Assembly (NCBI GenBank): GCA_948567375.1
Contig: OX419761.1
Span: forward strand, 22,880,501 to 22,944,500
Origin: Lunularia cruciata
Lineage: Eukaryota > Streptophyta > Marchantiopsida > Lunulariales > Lunulariaceae
Direction of reading: 5' to 3'
DNA: 64,000 nt
This document shows positions 1 to 11,741 of the stretch, in pieces. The notes beneath the pieces were generated by a model. The model was given only the letters and a program-made list of their open reading frames with translations. It made no database searches and had not been told where the DNA came from. A program made the position numbers and the translations under genes. Position 1 is the first letter of the stretch, and each line of letters begins with the position of its first letter.

Positions 1-25
1 AGTAGAGAATAAGACAAAATAGCCT

Positions 26-248
26 AGAATATTCTAGAAGCATCTAAGAAGCTTCTTAGGAAGCTTCCCAACTAGTTAACTTGCGCCCTAAGCAGGTAGC
101 TTCTAGAAGGAAGCTTCTAGAAGCTTCTAACTAGCTTAGCTTGCACGCCAAGTAGGCGGCTTCTAGAAGGAAGCTTCTTGAGAAGCTTCCTAGTTAACTT
201 GGCTTGCACTCCAAGAAAGCGGCTCAAGGAAACTTCTTGAGAAGCTTC
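26..248 (+). promoter_or_regulatory. Array of heat-shock elements in family C LTR
   Basis: The segment is packed with alternating GAA and TTC triplets at 5-base spacing, the consensus bound by heat-shock factors (nGAAnnTTCn). A perfect three-unit run lies at 26-40 and a perfect four-unit run at 109-128; pairs or gapped runs lie at 47-68, 100-109, 160-189 and 229-248. The array ends 20 bases before a TATA box. It therefore resembles a heat-inducible U3 promoter. Function is inferred from motif geometry only. Confidence 0.7.
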
Positions 249-267
249 AAGGGTCTTGTATGCTACC

Positions 268-275
268 TATAAATA
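268..275 (+). promoter_or_regulatory. TATA box of family C LTR
   Basis: TATAAATA lies 20 bp downstream of the last heat-shock element. The same box is present in both LTRs of C1 (reverse complement at 33579-33586 in the 5' LTR). Transcription would be expected to start about 30 bp further on, within the LTR. Confidence 0.6.
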
Positions 276-510
276 CCAAGGCCAAAGCTCATGCTAGGCA
301 TTCGGAGTTTTCCCTCATTCAAGTGTCCCAATGTGAGCTTCCATTCTCCTATTTCTCTCCTCGGTTTCGGTCTTTTACAGTCTAACAACCTTTTGTTGGG
401 GCGAGAAATTCAAGAAGAGGCCGTTTCAAAACTGGCGGCTCATACGCCCAAAGGTTGATTGATAGTGACAAGTGCATGCTGGATGTGTGATTTCTTGGTA
501 GAAACTCAAA

Positions 511-1821
511 GTGACGGAAGACAAAGAAGTGCAACTCTATAAAAATCAAAACTGCAACGACGAAATGTCGAGCAATTTTCCTTCGCCGTTGAGGAGTCGT
601 CTTGCAGGTGATCGGGGAAAGGGAAATAGAGTTGGGCTCATGTTAGTGCGCAAGGGAGAAGTCGTGAGAATGAAATCGAGAGAAAGTGAGAAAGCAGAAG
701 AGATGGGAGGAGGGAAGAAGAACTCCGAATTCGTAGTGAGAAATCATGCAATTCAAAGATTAGATGTAGTAGCGAGGATCAAAGTCTTGAGCCAACTTCG
801 GATCACTTTTCTGGCATGGAACTAGAACGTAAGTTTTCCAGGATTCATGACAGAAATCATCGAGAGTAAGTGTCTCGATGGACCCGAGGAAGAAGGGAAG
901 AGAGGAAATCCGGCTCGCTGGACAGAGTCGGATTGGAGATTGGTACTCGGGAAGGAGGCAGGCTCAGAGCAGGGAGCCACGTTCTTGGGGAAAGGAGAGA
1001 TAGCCCAAGAAACTCAAGAGGTGAGAGATGCTTTCTCGTCGAAGAGAACAAAGAATGGGTACAAGGTAGAAAGTTACAAAGACCCTGTCAAGAGAGGAAT
1101 TGTGAGTGCTTTGATGGCAATCCTGAAGCCGGAGAGAACAACATATGTGATGAAACACCAAGCGGTGTTCTTTCACAAATTGTTTGCAGGAGAACCAATT
1201 AATTGGGCGAGGTGTTTTCACGAGAGAATGAGGCAGATGGTGTGGAATCTGCGGGATAAGTTGCCTCCACATTACATTGTGCCGTTTGCAGCGCATTTCT
1301 ACCTCGGGCTCAATTTGCTGAACTCGGTGGAGTGGAATTGGATGGTGTCTCACTTCCATCCGGATGTGCCAAAGGAGGTCGATGTTGAGGAGCAGCAATA
1401 CATTTTGCAAATCCGGAGCACGGACAATTACTACGCAAAGACAGGGAAAACCATGGAGGTCATAGTAAGTACCCCGACAAAGAAGAGGACTCGGCAAGCA
1501 GAAGCCGAAGAAAACAAGAAACCTCCAAAGATGCAGAGAAGTAACCCGAGGCGAGGAATGGTGGTAATTGAGTCAAAACATGAAGACTCAGAAAGCGAGG
1601 CCGAGCTCAAGATGGAGGACTCGGAGCATGAGGAGGAACCTGAGCTGACATTGCAGAGCGGAGATACAAGCAGTGATAGTGAGGACGGTGGAGAGATGAC
1701 CTCGGCGCCAGTGGCTGAAGAATACAAAGAAGAAGTGCAAGGTGAGGTAGAAGCCGAAGACAATACAACGCTGGAAGACAAAGTACCGGTGCCAGAGGAG
1801 AAGAAGATCGCAGTGCAGTGA
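511..1821 (+). pseudogene. LTR-encoded ORF1 (WTESDWR protein), 5' LTR copy
   Basis: This is a 437-codon frame inside the LTR, open except for one stop at 823-825 (TAG where the 3' LTR copy has TGG). The N-terminal ~100 codons are basic. A conserved core follows with FLAWNWN (~codon 100), WTESDWR (137-143), and a motif around LRDKLPPHYIVPF. A basic KKRTR patch that could be a nuclear localisation signal comes next, then a strongly acidic C-terminus. I recognise no family. The frame has the same length in the 3' LTR, and related frames persist in diverged LTR copies at 15.1-17.6 and 22.1-23.8 kb. This argues that a protein was once maintained by selection. It may form one gene with the coiled-coil frame downstream, which is in the same phase. 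Confidence 0.65.
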
Positions 1822-2010
1822 GGAGTTCCCTCGCAACGTAAGGCAAAGTGTGAGGCAGGACCAAGTCGAGTGAAGGCAGAGGTAGAAGAGAGCTCGGGTA
1901 GTGAAGCATCAATCCCAATATGACGACTCCAGAGAAGAAGGTGAGTATCGGGAGAACACGAGGAGAGAAGAGAGACCACTCCGCGGGAGGAAGAAGTTGC
2001 CAGTGATGGA

Positions 2011-3140
2011 GTGGAGTACCTACAAGAGGTAGTGTGCCCGCTGTTGGTGAAGTTGGAGCAGAAGAAGGAGATGCAGTTGATTTGTCTAGAGGTAAAGACT
2101 GTATTGCAGGTGGTAGCAAGATTAGAAGAAGAGAACTCGGAGTTGAAGAGGAGTGTAACCCGATGTGAGGAGGAGAGAGAAGTACTGCGAGTGGAGGCAG
2201 TAGAGAGAAGTCAGGTAATTGAAGACCTGAAGAGGGAAGTGAGCTATCGAGAGGATCTTGCAAGGAAGAGTGATATTGCAAGAGAAAGGCAGGTAGCTGA
2301 ATACGAAATCTTGAAGCAGCAGTTTGCTGATTCAAGAGTAGAGCTTATCCATGCTATGGCGCGGATAGCATCGAAGGATCAAGAGCTCGATAGAGTGATG
2401 GAGAGTATGGAGGAGAAGAAGCAACTCTGGCAACAAGAGTTGGCTGCAAGATATAGAGAAGAAGAGAGATTAAGAGAGTTACTTTGTAATCAGGAAGAGA
2501 AGGTTGAACAAAAGGAGAAAGAGAAGGAAGCAGTGAAAGCCAAGTTCGAGGAAGAGTTGGCCATGTACAGAGAGGAATGGCTTGCGGATTGGGAACGAGA
2601 AAGGAAGACAAGATTGGAGCCATTGAAGGAGATAGTCCTTAGGGTGAATGCGATGTTAAGTATAGAAGCCAGTGTTCAAATTGAAGAAGCGCATCTGCAC
2701 GAGTTGAAGTTGTTGGTGCAAGAGACGAGGCGAAGACAAGCAAAGGACACAGAGATGAATGCCTTGTTAATAAAATTAAGAACTCGTGTAGATAGGAAGG
2801 TTTTGGAAGTAGAGGATAATATTTCCATTAGATTAGACTTAGTGAAAGTAGAGCTAGAAAAACTTTGGAAAGATGTTAAAGCAAAACCCGAAGTAGATAA
2901 CATAGGAGTCCAAATGTCTTCGGAGTTACCATCAGAGACATTAGAGAAGAGTGGGTCAGGAGATAAGGAGTTAGATAGATTACCCACTAGTGAAATTTCA
3001 GATCAAGGAAAGAGAATTGCTGGATCTGGTAGAAGAAGTAGAAGATCTGAAACCCGAGGACAGAGTAGTAGGAAGTAAGATTTCTTCGGGTTTGGGTTTG
3101 AAAGCCGAGGACGATGTAGACATCGGATTGGATTAGTATC
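2011..3140 (+). pseudogene. LTR-encoded ORF2, coiled-coil protein, 5' LTR copy
   Basis: The 355-codon frame is extremely rich in Glu, Lys, Arg and Gln with heptad-like leucines, so a long coiled coil is predicted. The conserved start DGVEYLQEVVCPLL is also seen, diverged, near 23380-23420. The 2011-3078 frame ends early because of one extra G near 3005; the 3' LTR copy lacks that base and runs on to an ending like DVDIGLD (12598), equivalent to ~3138 here. ORF1 and ORF2 share a phase, separated by stops at 1819-1821 and 1921-1923, so they may descend from one ~850-codon gene. A role such as Gag-like assembly or chromatin binding would be speculation. Confidence 0.6.
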
Positions 3141-3881
3141 CAATTTGAGATTTGAAGGGGCAGATATGAAGAGGTGTATTGTCATTTTGGATCTGTAGGT
3201 TAGAACATTTGTTGTAGAAACGGTATAGTTGTTAGAACTGTCGATTTGTTCACTACTTAAGAGTGGCATTTGCAGTTAGATGTTGTTCAGTGCTCGTCGC
3301 TTGACCTTGATTCCGAGTAGCAACTTCGTAATTGTGTTTGTGAGTGTTTGGAGAAATTTGAAGTGCAAGTCAGTGTGCTTGTTGGATGTTGGATTCCACA
3401 GCCTTGATCTTCATTCTGTGTGTTTGATCCTGAGTGAAGTGCAATCAAAGCAATGCCTTGACAGATCTGAGAGGAATTGTGGTGTTGGTAGTATTCTCCA
3501 TTTGTGAGTGCAGTGCAAAGTTGATGTGAAGCAATTTTGGTTGAGGAAGTTTTGCCTTCAGTGGAGGGGTAGAACACAATTCTGAAGTGAAGTCGTTTTG
3601 CAGTGAAGTGCCATTTTTGGGAGAGCCTGAATCATCACAATCAAGGTTGTTTGGAAAGAATTGAAGGATTTGTGATTAAAGAGTGTGAATTTGTGACAAG
3701 ACTACGAGTCAGTGCTTGTTACTCTCTTTTGGGTGTGGTTTCTACCTGAGAGATTAAAGATGCAACCAAAAAGAACTAAATTGTTACTTTGCTTTGTATT
3801 TGGACATTTGTCACTCGTATCTTTGCGGGAACAAACTTTACTTACCCAAAAAGTGATATTTTCTGGGTTGTCACATGATTT

Positions 3882-3899
3882 TGGCGCCGCTGCCGGGGA
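3882..3899 (+). other. Primer-binding site, tRNA-Asp type
   Basis: TGGCGCCGCTGCCGGGGA starts six bases after the LTR end at 3875. It differs by one base from the common plant site TGGCGCCGTTGCCGGGGA, complementary to the 3' end of tRNA-Asp (identity from memory of plant elements). It fixes the LTR/internal boundary. Confidence 0.85.
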
Positions 3900-3962
3900 T
3901 ACAAATCTCGGAAGTGGAAGAATACAAAGCTAAATTGGAAACTAGGTAGCAACGCAATATGA

Positions 3963-6215
3963 ATGTCTGCATTGAGAGAACAACGTGAAGAGAGAGCTTG
4001 AAGACGAGCACTTCAGCGTGAAGAAGACAAACGTCTGAACGTCCCATCCATCATTGACAAAACTGAACGAGAGGCATCGGAGTTTCAACTCCTTCACAAA
4101 GTGCAAGAAGCCCTGCGAGAACTTGACCACAAGAAACGCAAAGGCGGTTGGAAAGGCTACTTTGCATCTCCCTCTTCTTCCAAGAAGAAGAAAGAATCAA
4201 GTGTGCAAACATATGCATTGCGGCCCAATACACCAACTTCCCCTAGAGCTGTAAAGGAAGTTGTTTCCTTGAAGACCTTTGTTTGAGAAAAGACAGCAAG
4301 AACACTTACTGAAGACGAGTGTCAACATCTTCTACGAACGATTCCTCGATTGTCCCGAAGGAATTTTGAAGAACCAATCGAAGGTGTTGATCCTGAATCT
4401 TCCACTCGGGTTGAAGTTGACACCCTCATAGCAGACATTGTCAAAGAAGAACCCACCTTGAACTTGACAAATTGGAATCCTTGGGTTGACAACACGGCGT
4501 CAATTCCAGCCAATCCTTCAGTTCCATCAAGTTCCACATTACCTCAGCCGATCCCAGTGCATCAAACAATGACTTCGCTTCCTATCACCCGACACGCCTA
4601 TCAGAAGTACAAGGGGACAGAACAAGAGGAAGACCCCGATGAATTCATCGAAGAATTTGAAGGCATCTCCTTCGCTAACAAGGAGCATGACTCGGCGGAT
4701 TGATTGAGAATTTTCCCAAGTCTGCTCCGCAAGAAAGCTCGGAGCTGGTACACCCATGTGATCCAGAAGGGGTTTGTACCAGCGGACTGGGCAGACTTGA
4801 GAAACAACTTCCTGGAACGATTCCGGGAGGTTGACTATGATACGAGTGTCTTTGCGGCACTCAACGATTTGGACCGTGGCAAGAAGGAGAAGTTGAGAGA
4901 CTACTCTGAGCGGTTCAAGGCACTACTGAACCAAGTTCCCAAGCAATCGAGGGTGGTGGGTTACTCCGATGCCCAAGCCATTACCTGGTTCCTCGGGGGC
5001 CTTTCACCAAAGATACGAATCTTTGCCAGGGAGAGGAATGTAACTTCCTTGGACAAAGTACTCAAACATGTCGCTCGTTATGAAGCGGCCCACTCTCACT
5101 CTGCCGGAAACCGGAGAAACCGGGAGAAGAAAGGCAAGAAGCCCAGAAGAAGAGCTTTGCGTAGTACCTCCCCTTCTTCGGACAAATCCTCCATGACTTT
5201 GGGCTCTTCTTCGGAATCCAAAGAAGAATCCAAGCCAAGACAAGTCCAAAGACATGGAGGCAAGAAACCGATGACTCCTCCAGCCAAGAGTGTCCATAAG
5301 GCGGATACCAAGCTGGATGCCCTCATCAAGGAGTTTTCGGATTTCAAGATCTAGATGATTGGGGCCAAGGACCAAAGGAAGGCCCTAGCATTTGGACGAT
5401 CTAATGTGTGGTGCACCGCATGTGGCAAATCCGGCCATGCCAACACAGAATGCAATACTCATAATGCATTCCCGATGCAGCAAATTGATTGGGTTCCAGG
5501 ATGGAACCAAGACGAGGACGAGGAGGTTGTGTACCAAACTCAGGAGGTACAGTGTCAAGCAAGCACATCGTATCAAGGTCCAAGGTTTGGACCCAAGGAG
5601 TATAACCCCAATGCTCCTCCACAAAGACCACCAATGAGCAACCAAAATCGGCCTCAGAATGTTGCACCCAGAGCCTATTATAATTGTGGCTCGATGGGAC
5701 ATTGGTCCCCAAACTATCCCGAGCCAAGAAGGAAAATTGGGTATGTTCCCCTATGCGGAAATTGTAAAGGATCGGGGCATACGGGCAACCAATGCCCTCA
5801 CCCACCAAACCCGAAGCCGCCTGTAAAGTATATACAGACCCCCGCTGAGTGTGCAACACTTCAGCCAAAGGAAGATACAAATGTAAATTGCATAACTCTT
5901 GAGGAAGAAAGACCTCAAGAAGGGAGTCTGGCCTCAGAAGGAGAATGGCCGGACCTTGAAATTTTGAAGGTTGAGACACGCTCCAGCAAGAAGAAGTGTG
6001 ATTCCGAAGAACTGAGTACAACCTTGTCGTCCTCCCGAAAGGCAAAGAGACTTCGCCCAAAAGCCATTCTTTTGGCCAAGGAGGAAAAGATCCTCGCAAA
6101 AGCCAAAGCTAAAGCCTTGCAGAAAGAATTAAAGGAGGCATTACTCATGACTCGGGAACTGAGTTTGGAAGGGGAGACGAAGATGAAGTCTCCAATTTTC
6201 CCGGCGGACATTTGA
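3963..6215 (+). pseudogene. gag: Family A gag
   Basis: The frame starts at ATG 3963, 64 bases after the primer site, and stays in one phase through gag. It is broken by stops at ~3999, 4284-4286, 4701-4703, 5352-5354 and 6213-6215. A capsid-like region (~4560-5100) contains KKARSWYTHV and LRDYSERFKALL. A basic linker is followed by three zinc knuckles: C-X2-C-X4-H-X4-C at 5412-5453, a degenerate second at ~5681-5725 (first Cys replaced by Tyr), and an intact third at ~5755-5796. Gag would package the element RNA. Most stops are TGA where CGA is the obvious precursor, as expected from deamination of methylated CpG. Confidence 0.8.
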
Positions 6216-8683
6216 TCTGAAATAAAGGGTCTGATCCAAGCCGAGGTGGGCCAACCCAAGGAACCTCAGGTTAAGGCCATCAGCAAGCCCGTCACCATTT
6301 TGAAGCATCCCAAAGCCAAGAGGGAACATGGAGAGACTTTGGATCCAAAGCCAAAGCCGAAGACGGTCAAATTGGGAGGAGTTCCCCAATATGATATTGT
6401 AGCCGATCTGGCCACCACAAATGCCAACATTACATTCAAGCAATTGTGGGAAAGTAACAAGTTGTACAAGAGACAACTTAATTCGGCCCTCAAGAAGGTG
6501 AGGTCGATGTCAAAGAAGGACCTGCCGGCTATTTATCGTATTGAACAAGAAGATTTGGGATCTCCCAAGGTAGATGCGGAGATTGCAGGGTGCATGATCA
6601 CATCGATACCCATTGACTCTGGGTCCGGTGTGAATGTCATGACCAAAGATACTGCAAATCGACTCGGGTTTCATACGTTTGAACCCACACCTTGAGTTTT
6701 GAAGTTTGCAGACCAAACTAGGAGACGGCCACTGGGCATGCTGTCAAACATTACCACGATCATTGGAGGGGTACCCTTCAAGTTGAATTACATCACATTG
6801 CGACCAATGACAAAAACTGGTTACCCTATGTTGATCAACAGACCCTGGTTGTATAGTGCCCAAGTTGTAGTGGATTGGCATCAGCAGAAGTTAAGATTCA
6901 AGGATATTTTGTCCAAAGATCAGAAGCTGCTGACTGTGAGTTGGACGAAGGTTCCCATCTTGGGGAAACAAGTTTGTCGGAAGAGGAGGACAAATCCAAA
7001 GACTCATCGTCTTCGTCCTTAGACAAATCCAAAGACGAAGTCCAAGTTAATTACTTGGAATGCTACGAGGTGGATATTGAAGACAAAGATCCATATGACC
7101 TCGCCTCGGGTGAACCTGACTTGGAGGAAGGGGGTTTGATGGCCCCTCGCCTCGGGTTAAGCCGAGTAAGCCACGTTGAAGGAGTCATCAACCCCGATGA
7201 CTATCAAGATGTGTTATTAATTGAAGGAAAATTTTTAAAAATCTCGAAGATAGTTACTTTGAAGGAGTTGGCAGGATACATTGCCCTGTTTATAGAGTTC
7301 CAGGATCTATTCGCCCGGTCGATTGATCAAATGCCGGGTATTCCACGAGAATTTGGAGAACACCGGATTGATCTGGTTGAAGGTGCAATTCCGGTTCGGC
7401 AACGACAATACCGCCTAAACCCAAAGTACTCGCTTTTGGTGAAAGATAAAATTGACAAGTACTTAGGGGCCGGAATCATCTTCCCTGTCTTGAGCAGTGA
7501 ATGGGTCTCCCCCAGCGTCATTGTCCCAAAGAAGAAAATAGGGAAGATCCAAGTGTGCCAAGACTTCCGAAAGTTGAACGCAGTTACACGGAAAGATCAT
7601 CATCCCTTGCCTTTTACCGATACAATTTTAGATCAGGTAGCTGGGCATCCTTGTTATAGTTTTCTCAATGGATTTTCAAGGTACAATCAAGTATCCATTT
7701 GAGAAGAGGACAAGGATAAAACTACATTCATGACCGATTGGTGCACTTTCGCTTACAATCAAATGCCCTTTGGGTTATTGATGAATTCAATCTTCAAGGA
7801 TTTCTTGTGCAAATTTGTGGAAGTTTTTATTGATGACTTTTGTGTGTTTGGACAAAGAGATGTACATTTAGATTACCTTCGCCAAACGTTTGAAAGGTGT
7901 TGTTTTGCCGGCTTGTCATTACACTCGGAGAAATGCTTCTTTGCAATGAAGGAGGGAATTCTTCTGGGGCATCGGGTGTCAAGCCAAGGTATTGAAGTTG
8001 ATGTTGAGAAGGTTAAGATAATCGTAGCTTTGGAATCCCCGAAGAACATCCGGGAGCTGAGAGCCTTCTTGGGACATGTCGGATATTACAGACGCTTTGT
8101 GTCAAACTATGCAATGCTTGCTGCACCACTTACAAAGCTTCTGAAGAAATCCAAAGACTATCTGTGGGAAGCAAGTCAAGAAGAAGCTTTCCAGGTGTTG
8201 AAGAAGAAACTGGTTGAAGCACTAGTCATTAGGGCCCCAAATTGGGACGTCCCTTTTCATGTATATGTGGACACTTCGTCCATGGCCATCGGAGTCGTCT
8301 TAAGTCAGAAGGACAAGAAGAAGAAGGACTACCCGGTGTATTATGCCAGCCGACAACTTTCAGTTTCTGAAAAGAACTATTCGACGATTGAAAGAGAAGC
8401 ACTCGGAATGGTGTATGCCTGCAAGAAATTTTGTCATTATTTGTTGGGGTATGAGTTTGTCTTCTATGTTGACCATTACGCATTGCAACATTTGGTCAAG
8501 AAGGCAGATTTATTGGGACGAATTGCAAGATGGATCTTGTTATTACAAGAGTTCACGTATACTGTACAAGTGAGGAAGGGGTCTTTGCATTTGAATGCGG
8601 ACTTCCTGTCCAAGTTAAAAACTCAAGACCAGGAGTGGGAAATTGACAATCGGTTCCTTGACGAAGAGTTTTATCACTTATGA
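6216..8683 (+). pseudogene. pol: Family A protease - reverse transcriptase - RNase H
   Basis: Protease shows an intact aspartic motif IPIDSGSG (~6607-6630). The phase shifts once near 6940. Reverse transcriptase follows (~7380-8110): VSPSVIVPKKK, then FLNGFSRYNQ, where the first catalytic Asp expected in F-L-D-G is Asn. A TGA stands at 7700-7702. MPFGL then runs straight into a shortened segment, so roughly ten residues of the usual C-N-A-P-A-T-F-Q stretch are gone. The FIDDF catalytic box (7825-7839) is intact. RNase H (~8240-8640) keeps YVDTSSMAIG and ends near 8683. The enzyme is dead, by the Asp loss, the deletion and the stop. Confidence 0.85.
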
Positions 8684-9915
8684 GCAATGCGAAGTACAAG
8701 GTATGCAGCTGAATATAATTATCTGAATACTCTTCATTGTCCTGAGGGGATGGACCCGGAACAGCGGGCAGTCTTTCTCAGGAAAATGAGGCCGTACTAG
8801 CTTAAACACAGCATTTTATTTAAAATGGGCAAAGACAAAGTACTTCGGCGATGCTTGGAGTCATACGAAGTAGGAGGAGTAATTGAATCTTTACACTCCA
8901 AGGCATCGGGAGGACACTATGCTCTGAAGAATACTGTAAAGAAAATTCTTTTGGCAGGGTATTGGTGGCCTACAATGTACAAAGATGTACATGCTCATAT
9001 CCGAAGCTGTGATGCTTGTCAGAGAACAGGGAAGCCGACGGCTACTTCCCAATGGCCTTTGAGACCAATTTTGCCTTCGGCCCCATTTGAGAAATGGGGG
9101 ATTGATTTTGTGGGTACTATTCAACCAGTGGCCCGAGTCACAAGAAAGTGATACATTTTGGTCTGCACTGACTATGCTACCAAGATGGTCAAAGCGGAGG
9201 CAACTCGCAGAGATGATGCGGAAACTATGGCAGAATTTTTCTTTTGAAACATCATCTCTCGATATGGGTGTCCTCTGGAATTGGTCAGTGACCGGGGCAC
9301 ACATTTTTTGAACTCAGTAATGGAGGCATTAACCAAGTACTTTCAGATTAAACATTGGAAGATGACTCCTTACAACCCAAAAGCAAATGGCTTAACGGAA
9401 AAAGCGAATGGGTTACTTTGTAAAGTTTTGAATAAGGTGATTGTCAATTATGCCTATGACTGGGATACAAAATTACCAGCCGCGCTGTGGGCATATCAAA
9501 CAACAGAGAAGATTACAACCTAACAAACTCCATACTTCTTGACATATGGCTTGCATCCCATACTGCCAGTTGAATTTGAAGTTCCGACATATCGGGTTTT
9601 GTGTGAAGAACAAATGTCGGAAGAAGAAAGTCAGGATCTTTGTATTCATCAACTAATGTGGTTAGAAGAGAAAAGAGACGATGCAATGCAAACCATGAAA
9701 GAAGTACAAGCATAGAGGAAAGTCAGGCACGATAAGAGAATCAAGCCTATGATTGTACGAGAAGGGGATTTGGTTTTGTTATATGACAATCGCCAAATAT
9801 TTTTTCCAAGCAAGTTGCATTTGAGATGGATGGGTCCCTATCGAGTTCTTCATCTTTATGAAAATGGATCCATGCAGCCATCGACTTGGAAGGTAATCCT
9901 TTTGCCACTTGAGTA
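8684..9915 (+). pseudogene. pol: Family A integrase
   Basis: An H-H-C-C zinc-binding domain is recognisable (ESLHSKASGGHY ... CDACQ, ~8888-9025). The catalytic core keeps all three acidic residues: Asp in WGIDFVG (~9098), Asp in SDRGTHF (~9287) and Glu in GLTEKANG (~9390). Stops lie at ~8799, 9149-9151 (TGA in place of a Trp codon), ~9245, 9521-9523 and 9713-9715. A C-terminal GPY/F-like motif (LRWMGPYRV) precedes the end. No chromodomain follows. The frame is defective. Confidence 0.83.
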
Positions 9916-10003
9916 AACGGGTGGAGAGTTCAGAGATATTGGACCATAGACTCGGAAGTTTCTAAAGCACCCAAGGTCTATGTTCGCGGGGACGCTCACA
10001 TTT

Positions 10004-10016
10004 GAGGGAGGGGGTA
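10004..10016 (+). other. Polypurine tract of family A
   Basis: A purine run (GAGGGAGGGGG) ends immediately before TGAGGTGCCC, the start of the 3' LTR. This is the expected site for plus-strand priming. Confidence 0.8.
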
Positions 10017-10367
10017 TGAGGTGCCCACATTTTTTGTTTTTTTCAGAATAAAGTAGAAGAAGTGTATAGAGAAGTCGGATTGCACACGAAGAAGGCAAAG
10101 AAAAGAGTCTTCGGGTTGAAACCTGAAGTAAAGTGACTTCGGGTCATAAGGCAAAGTACTCAGAAATTCCCTGTCAGCATACAATACAAAGTAAATTGTC
10201 TTCGGATCAAGGGGAGCTCAACCCGAGGTGGAGACAGTCTAACAACCTTTTGTCGGGGCGAGAAATTCAAGAAGGGGCCATTTCAAAACTGGCGGCTCAT
10301 ACACGTGAAGGTTGATTGACAGTGATAGGTGTATGCCGGAGGTGTGATTTCTTGGTAGAAACTCAAA

Positions 10368-11678
10368 GTGACGGAAGACAAAGAAGTGCAACTCTATAAA
10401 AATCAAAACTGCAACGACAAAATGTCGAGCAATTTTCCTTTGCCGTTGAGGAATCATCTTGCAGGTGATCGGGGAAAGGGAAATAGAGTTGGGCTCGTGT
10501 TAGTGCGCAAGGGAGAAGTCATGAGAGTGAAATCAAGAGAAAGTGAGAAAGCAAAAGAGATGGGAGGAGGGAAGAAGAACTCCAAATTTGTAGTGAGAAA
10601 TCATGCGATTCAGAGATTAGATGTAGTAGCGAGGATCGAAGTCTTGAGCCGACTTTGGATCACTTTTCTGGCATGGAACTGGAACGTAAGTTTTCCAGGA
10701 TTCATGACAGAAATCATCAAGAGTAAGTGTCTTGATGGACCCAAGGAAGAAGGGAAGAGAGGAAATGCAGCTCACTGGACAGAGTCGGATTGGAGATTGG
10801 TACTCGGGAAAGAGGCAGGCTGGGAGCAAGGAGCCACGTTCTTGGGGAAAGAAGAGATAGCCCAAGAAACTCAGGAGGTGAGAGATGCCTTCTCGTCAAA
10901 GAGAACAAAGAATGGGTACAAGGTAGAAAGTTACAAAGACCCTGTCAAGAGAGGAATTGTGAGTGCTTTGCTGGCAATCCTAAAGCCGGAGAGAATAACA
11001 TATGTGATGAAACACCAAGCGGTGTACTTTCACAAATTGTTTGCAAGAGAACCAATTGATTGGGCGAGGTGTTTTCACGAGAGAACGAGGCAGATGGTGT
11101 GGAATCTGCGGGATAAGTCACCTCCACATTACATTGTGCTATTTGCAGCGCATTTCTACCTCGGGCTCAATTTGCTGAACTCGGCGGAGCGCAATCGGAT
11201 GGTGTCGCACTTCCATCCGGATGTGCGAAAAGAGGTCGATGTCGAGGAGCAGCAATACATTTTGCAAATCCAGAGCACGGACAATTACTATGCGAAGACA
11301 GGGAAAAACATGGAGGTCATAGTAAGTACCCCAACGAAGAAGAGGACTCGGCAAGTAGAAGCTGAAGAAAACAAGAAACCTCGGAAGATGCAGAGAAGTA
11401 ACCCAAGGCAAGGAATGGTGGTAATTGAGTCAAAACATGAAGACTCAGAAGGCGAGGCCGAGCTCAAGACGGAGGACTCGAAGCATGAGGAGGAACCTGA
11501 GCTGACATTGTAGAGCGGAGATACGAGCAGTGATAGTGAGGACGGTGGAGAGATGACCTCGGCGCCAGTGGCTGAAGAATACGAAGAAGAAGTGCAAGGC
11601 GAGGTAGAAGCCGAAGACAATACAACACTGGAAGACAAAGTACCGGTGCCAGAGGAGAAGAAGATCGCAGTGCAGTGA
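10368..11678 (+). pseudogene. LTR-encoded ORF1, 3' LTR copy
   Basis: The frame has exactly the same length (437 codons) as at 511-1821. Here codon 105 is intact (TGG), and 381 codons run open from 10368 to a TAG at 11511-11513 where the other LTR has CAG. Each LTR copy is thus inactivated by a different single nonsense change, so the parent element had a full-length frame. FLAWNWN, WTESDWR and LRDK motifs are conserved, as is the acidic tail. Both stops are explained by single transitions. Confidence 0.65.
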
Positions 11679-11741
11679 GGAGTTCCCTCGCAACGTAAGG
11701 CAAAGTGTGAGGCGGGACCGAGTCAAGTATTCAGCTACCTA

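Larger units (their letters stand above)
1..379 (+). repeat. Family C chromovirus LTR, 5'-truncated by window edge
   Basis: This stretch matches, in plus orientation, the LTRs of the minus-strand element at 28310-33900. It shares the HSE-rich upstream part, the TATAAATA box and the terminal GGTCTTTTACA. It ends at 379, and the next base resumes family A LTR sequence (380 matches 10229), so it is inserted inside the family A 5' LTR. Whether it is a solo LTR or the end of a full element lying to the left cannot be seen. Confidence 0.85.
380..3875 (+). repeat. 5' LTR of family A (left ~210 bp missing)
   Basis: This is a direct repeat of 10229-13391, with matching start at GTCTAACAACC and end at TTGTCACA. 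The first ~212 bases of the LTR (equivalent to 10017-10228) lie on the far side of the inserted family C LTR, outside the window. Relative to the 3' LTR it keeps a 407-bp segment (1872-2278) deleted there. It lacks ~45 bp present at ~12757-12800 and ~11 bp near the end. Confidence 0.9.

Noticed and set aside
100-260. AAGCTTCT-rich block considered as a satellite or simple tandem repeat
   Set aside because: It occurs only within family C LTRs, in fixed position relative to the TATA box, and the spacing follows the heat-shock element rule rather than one constant period.
1607-2335. Long minus-strand frame opposite the LTR ORFs
   Set aside because: Shadow of the purine-rich coding strand: low-complexity Leu/Ser/Pro composition mirrors Glu/Lys codons on the plus strand.
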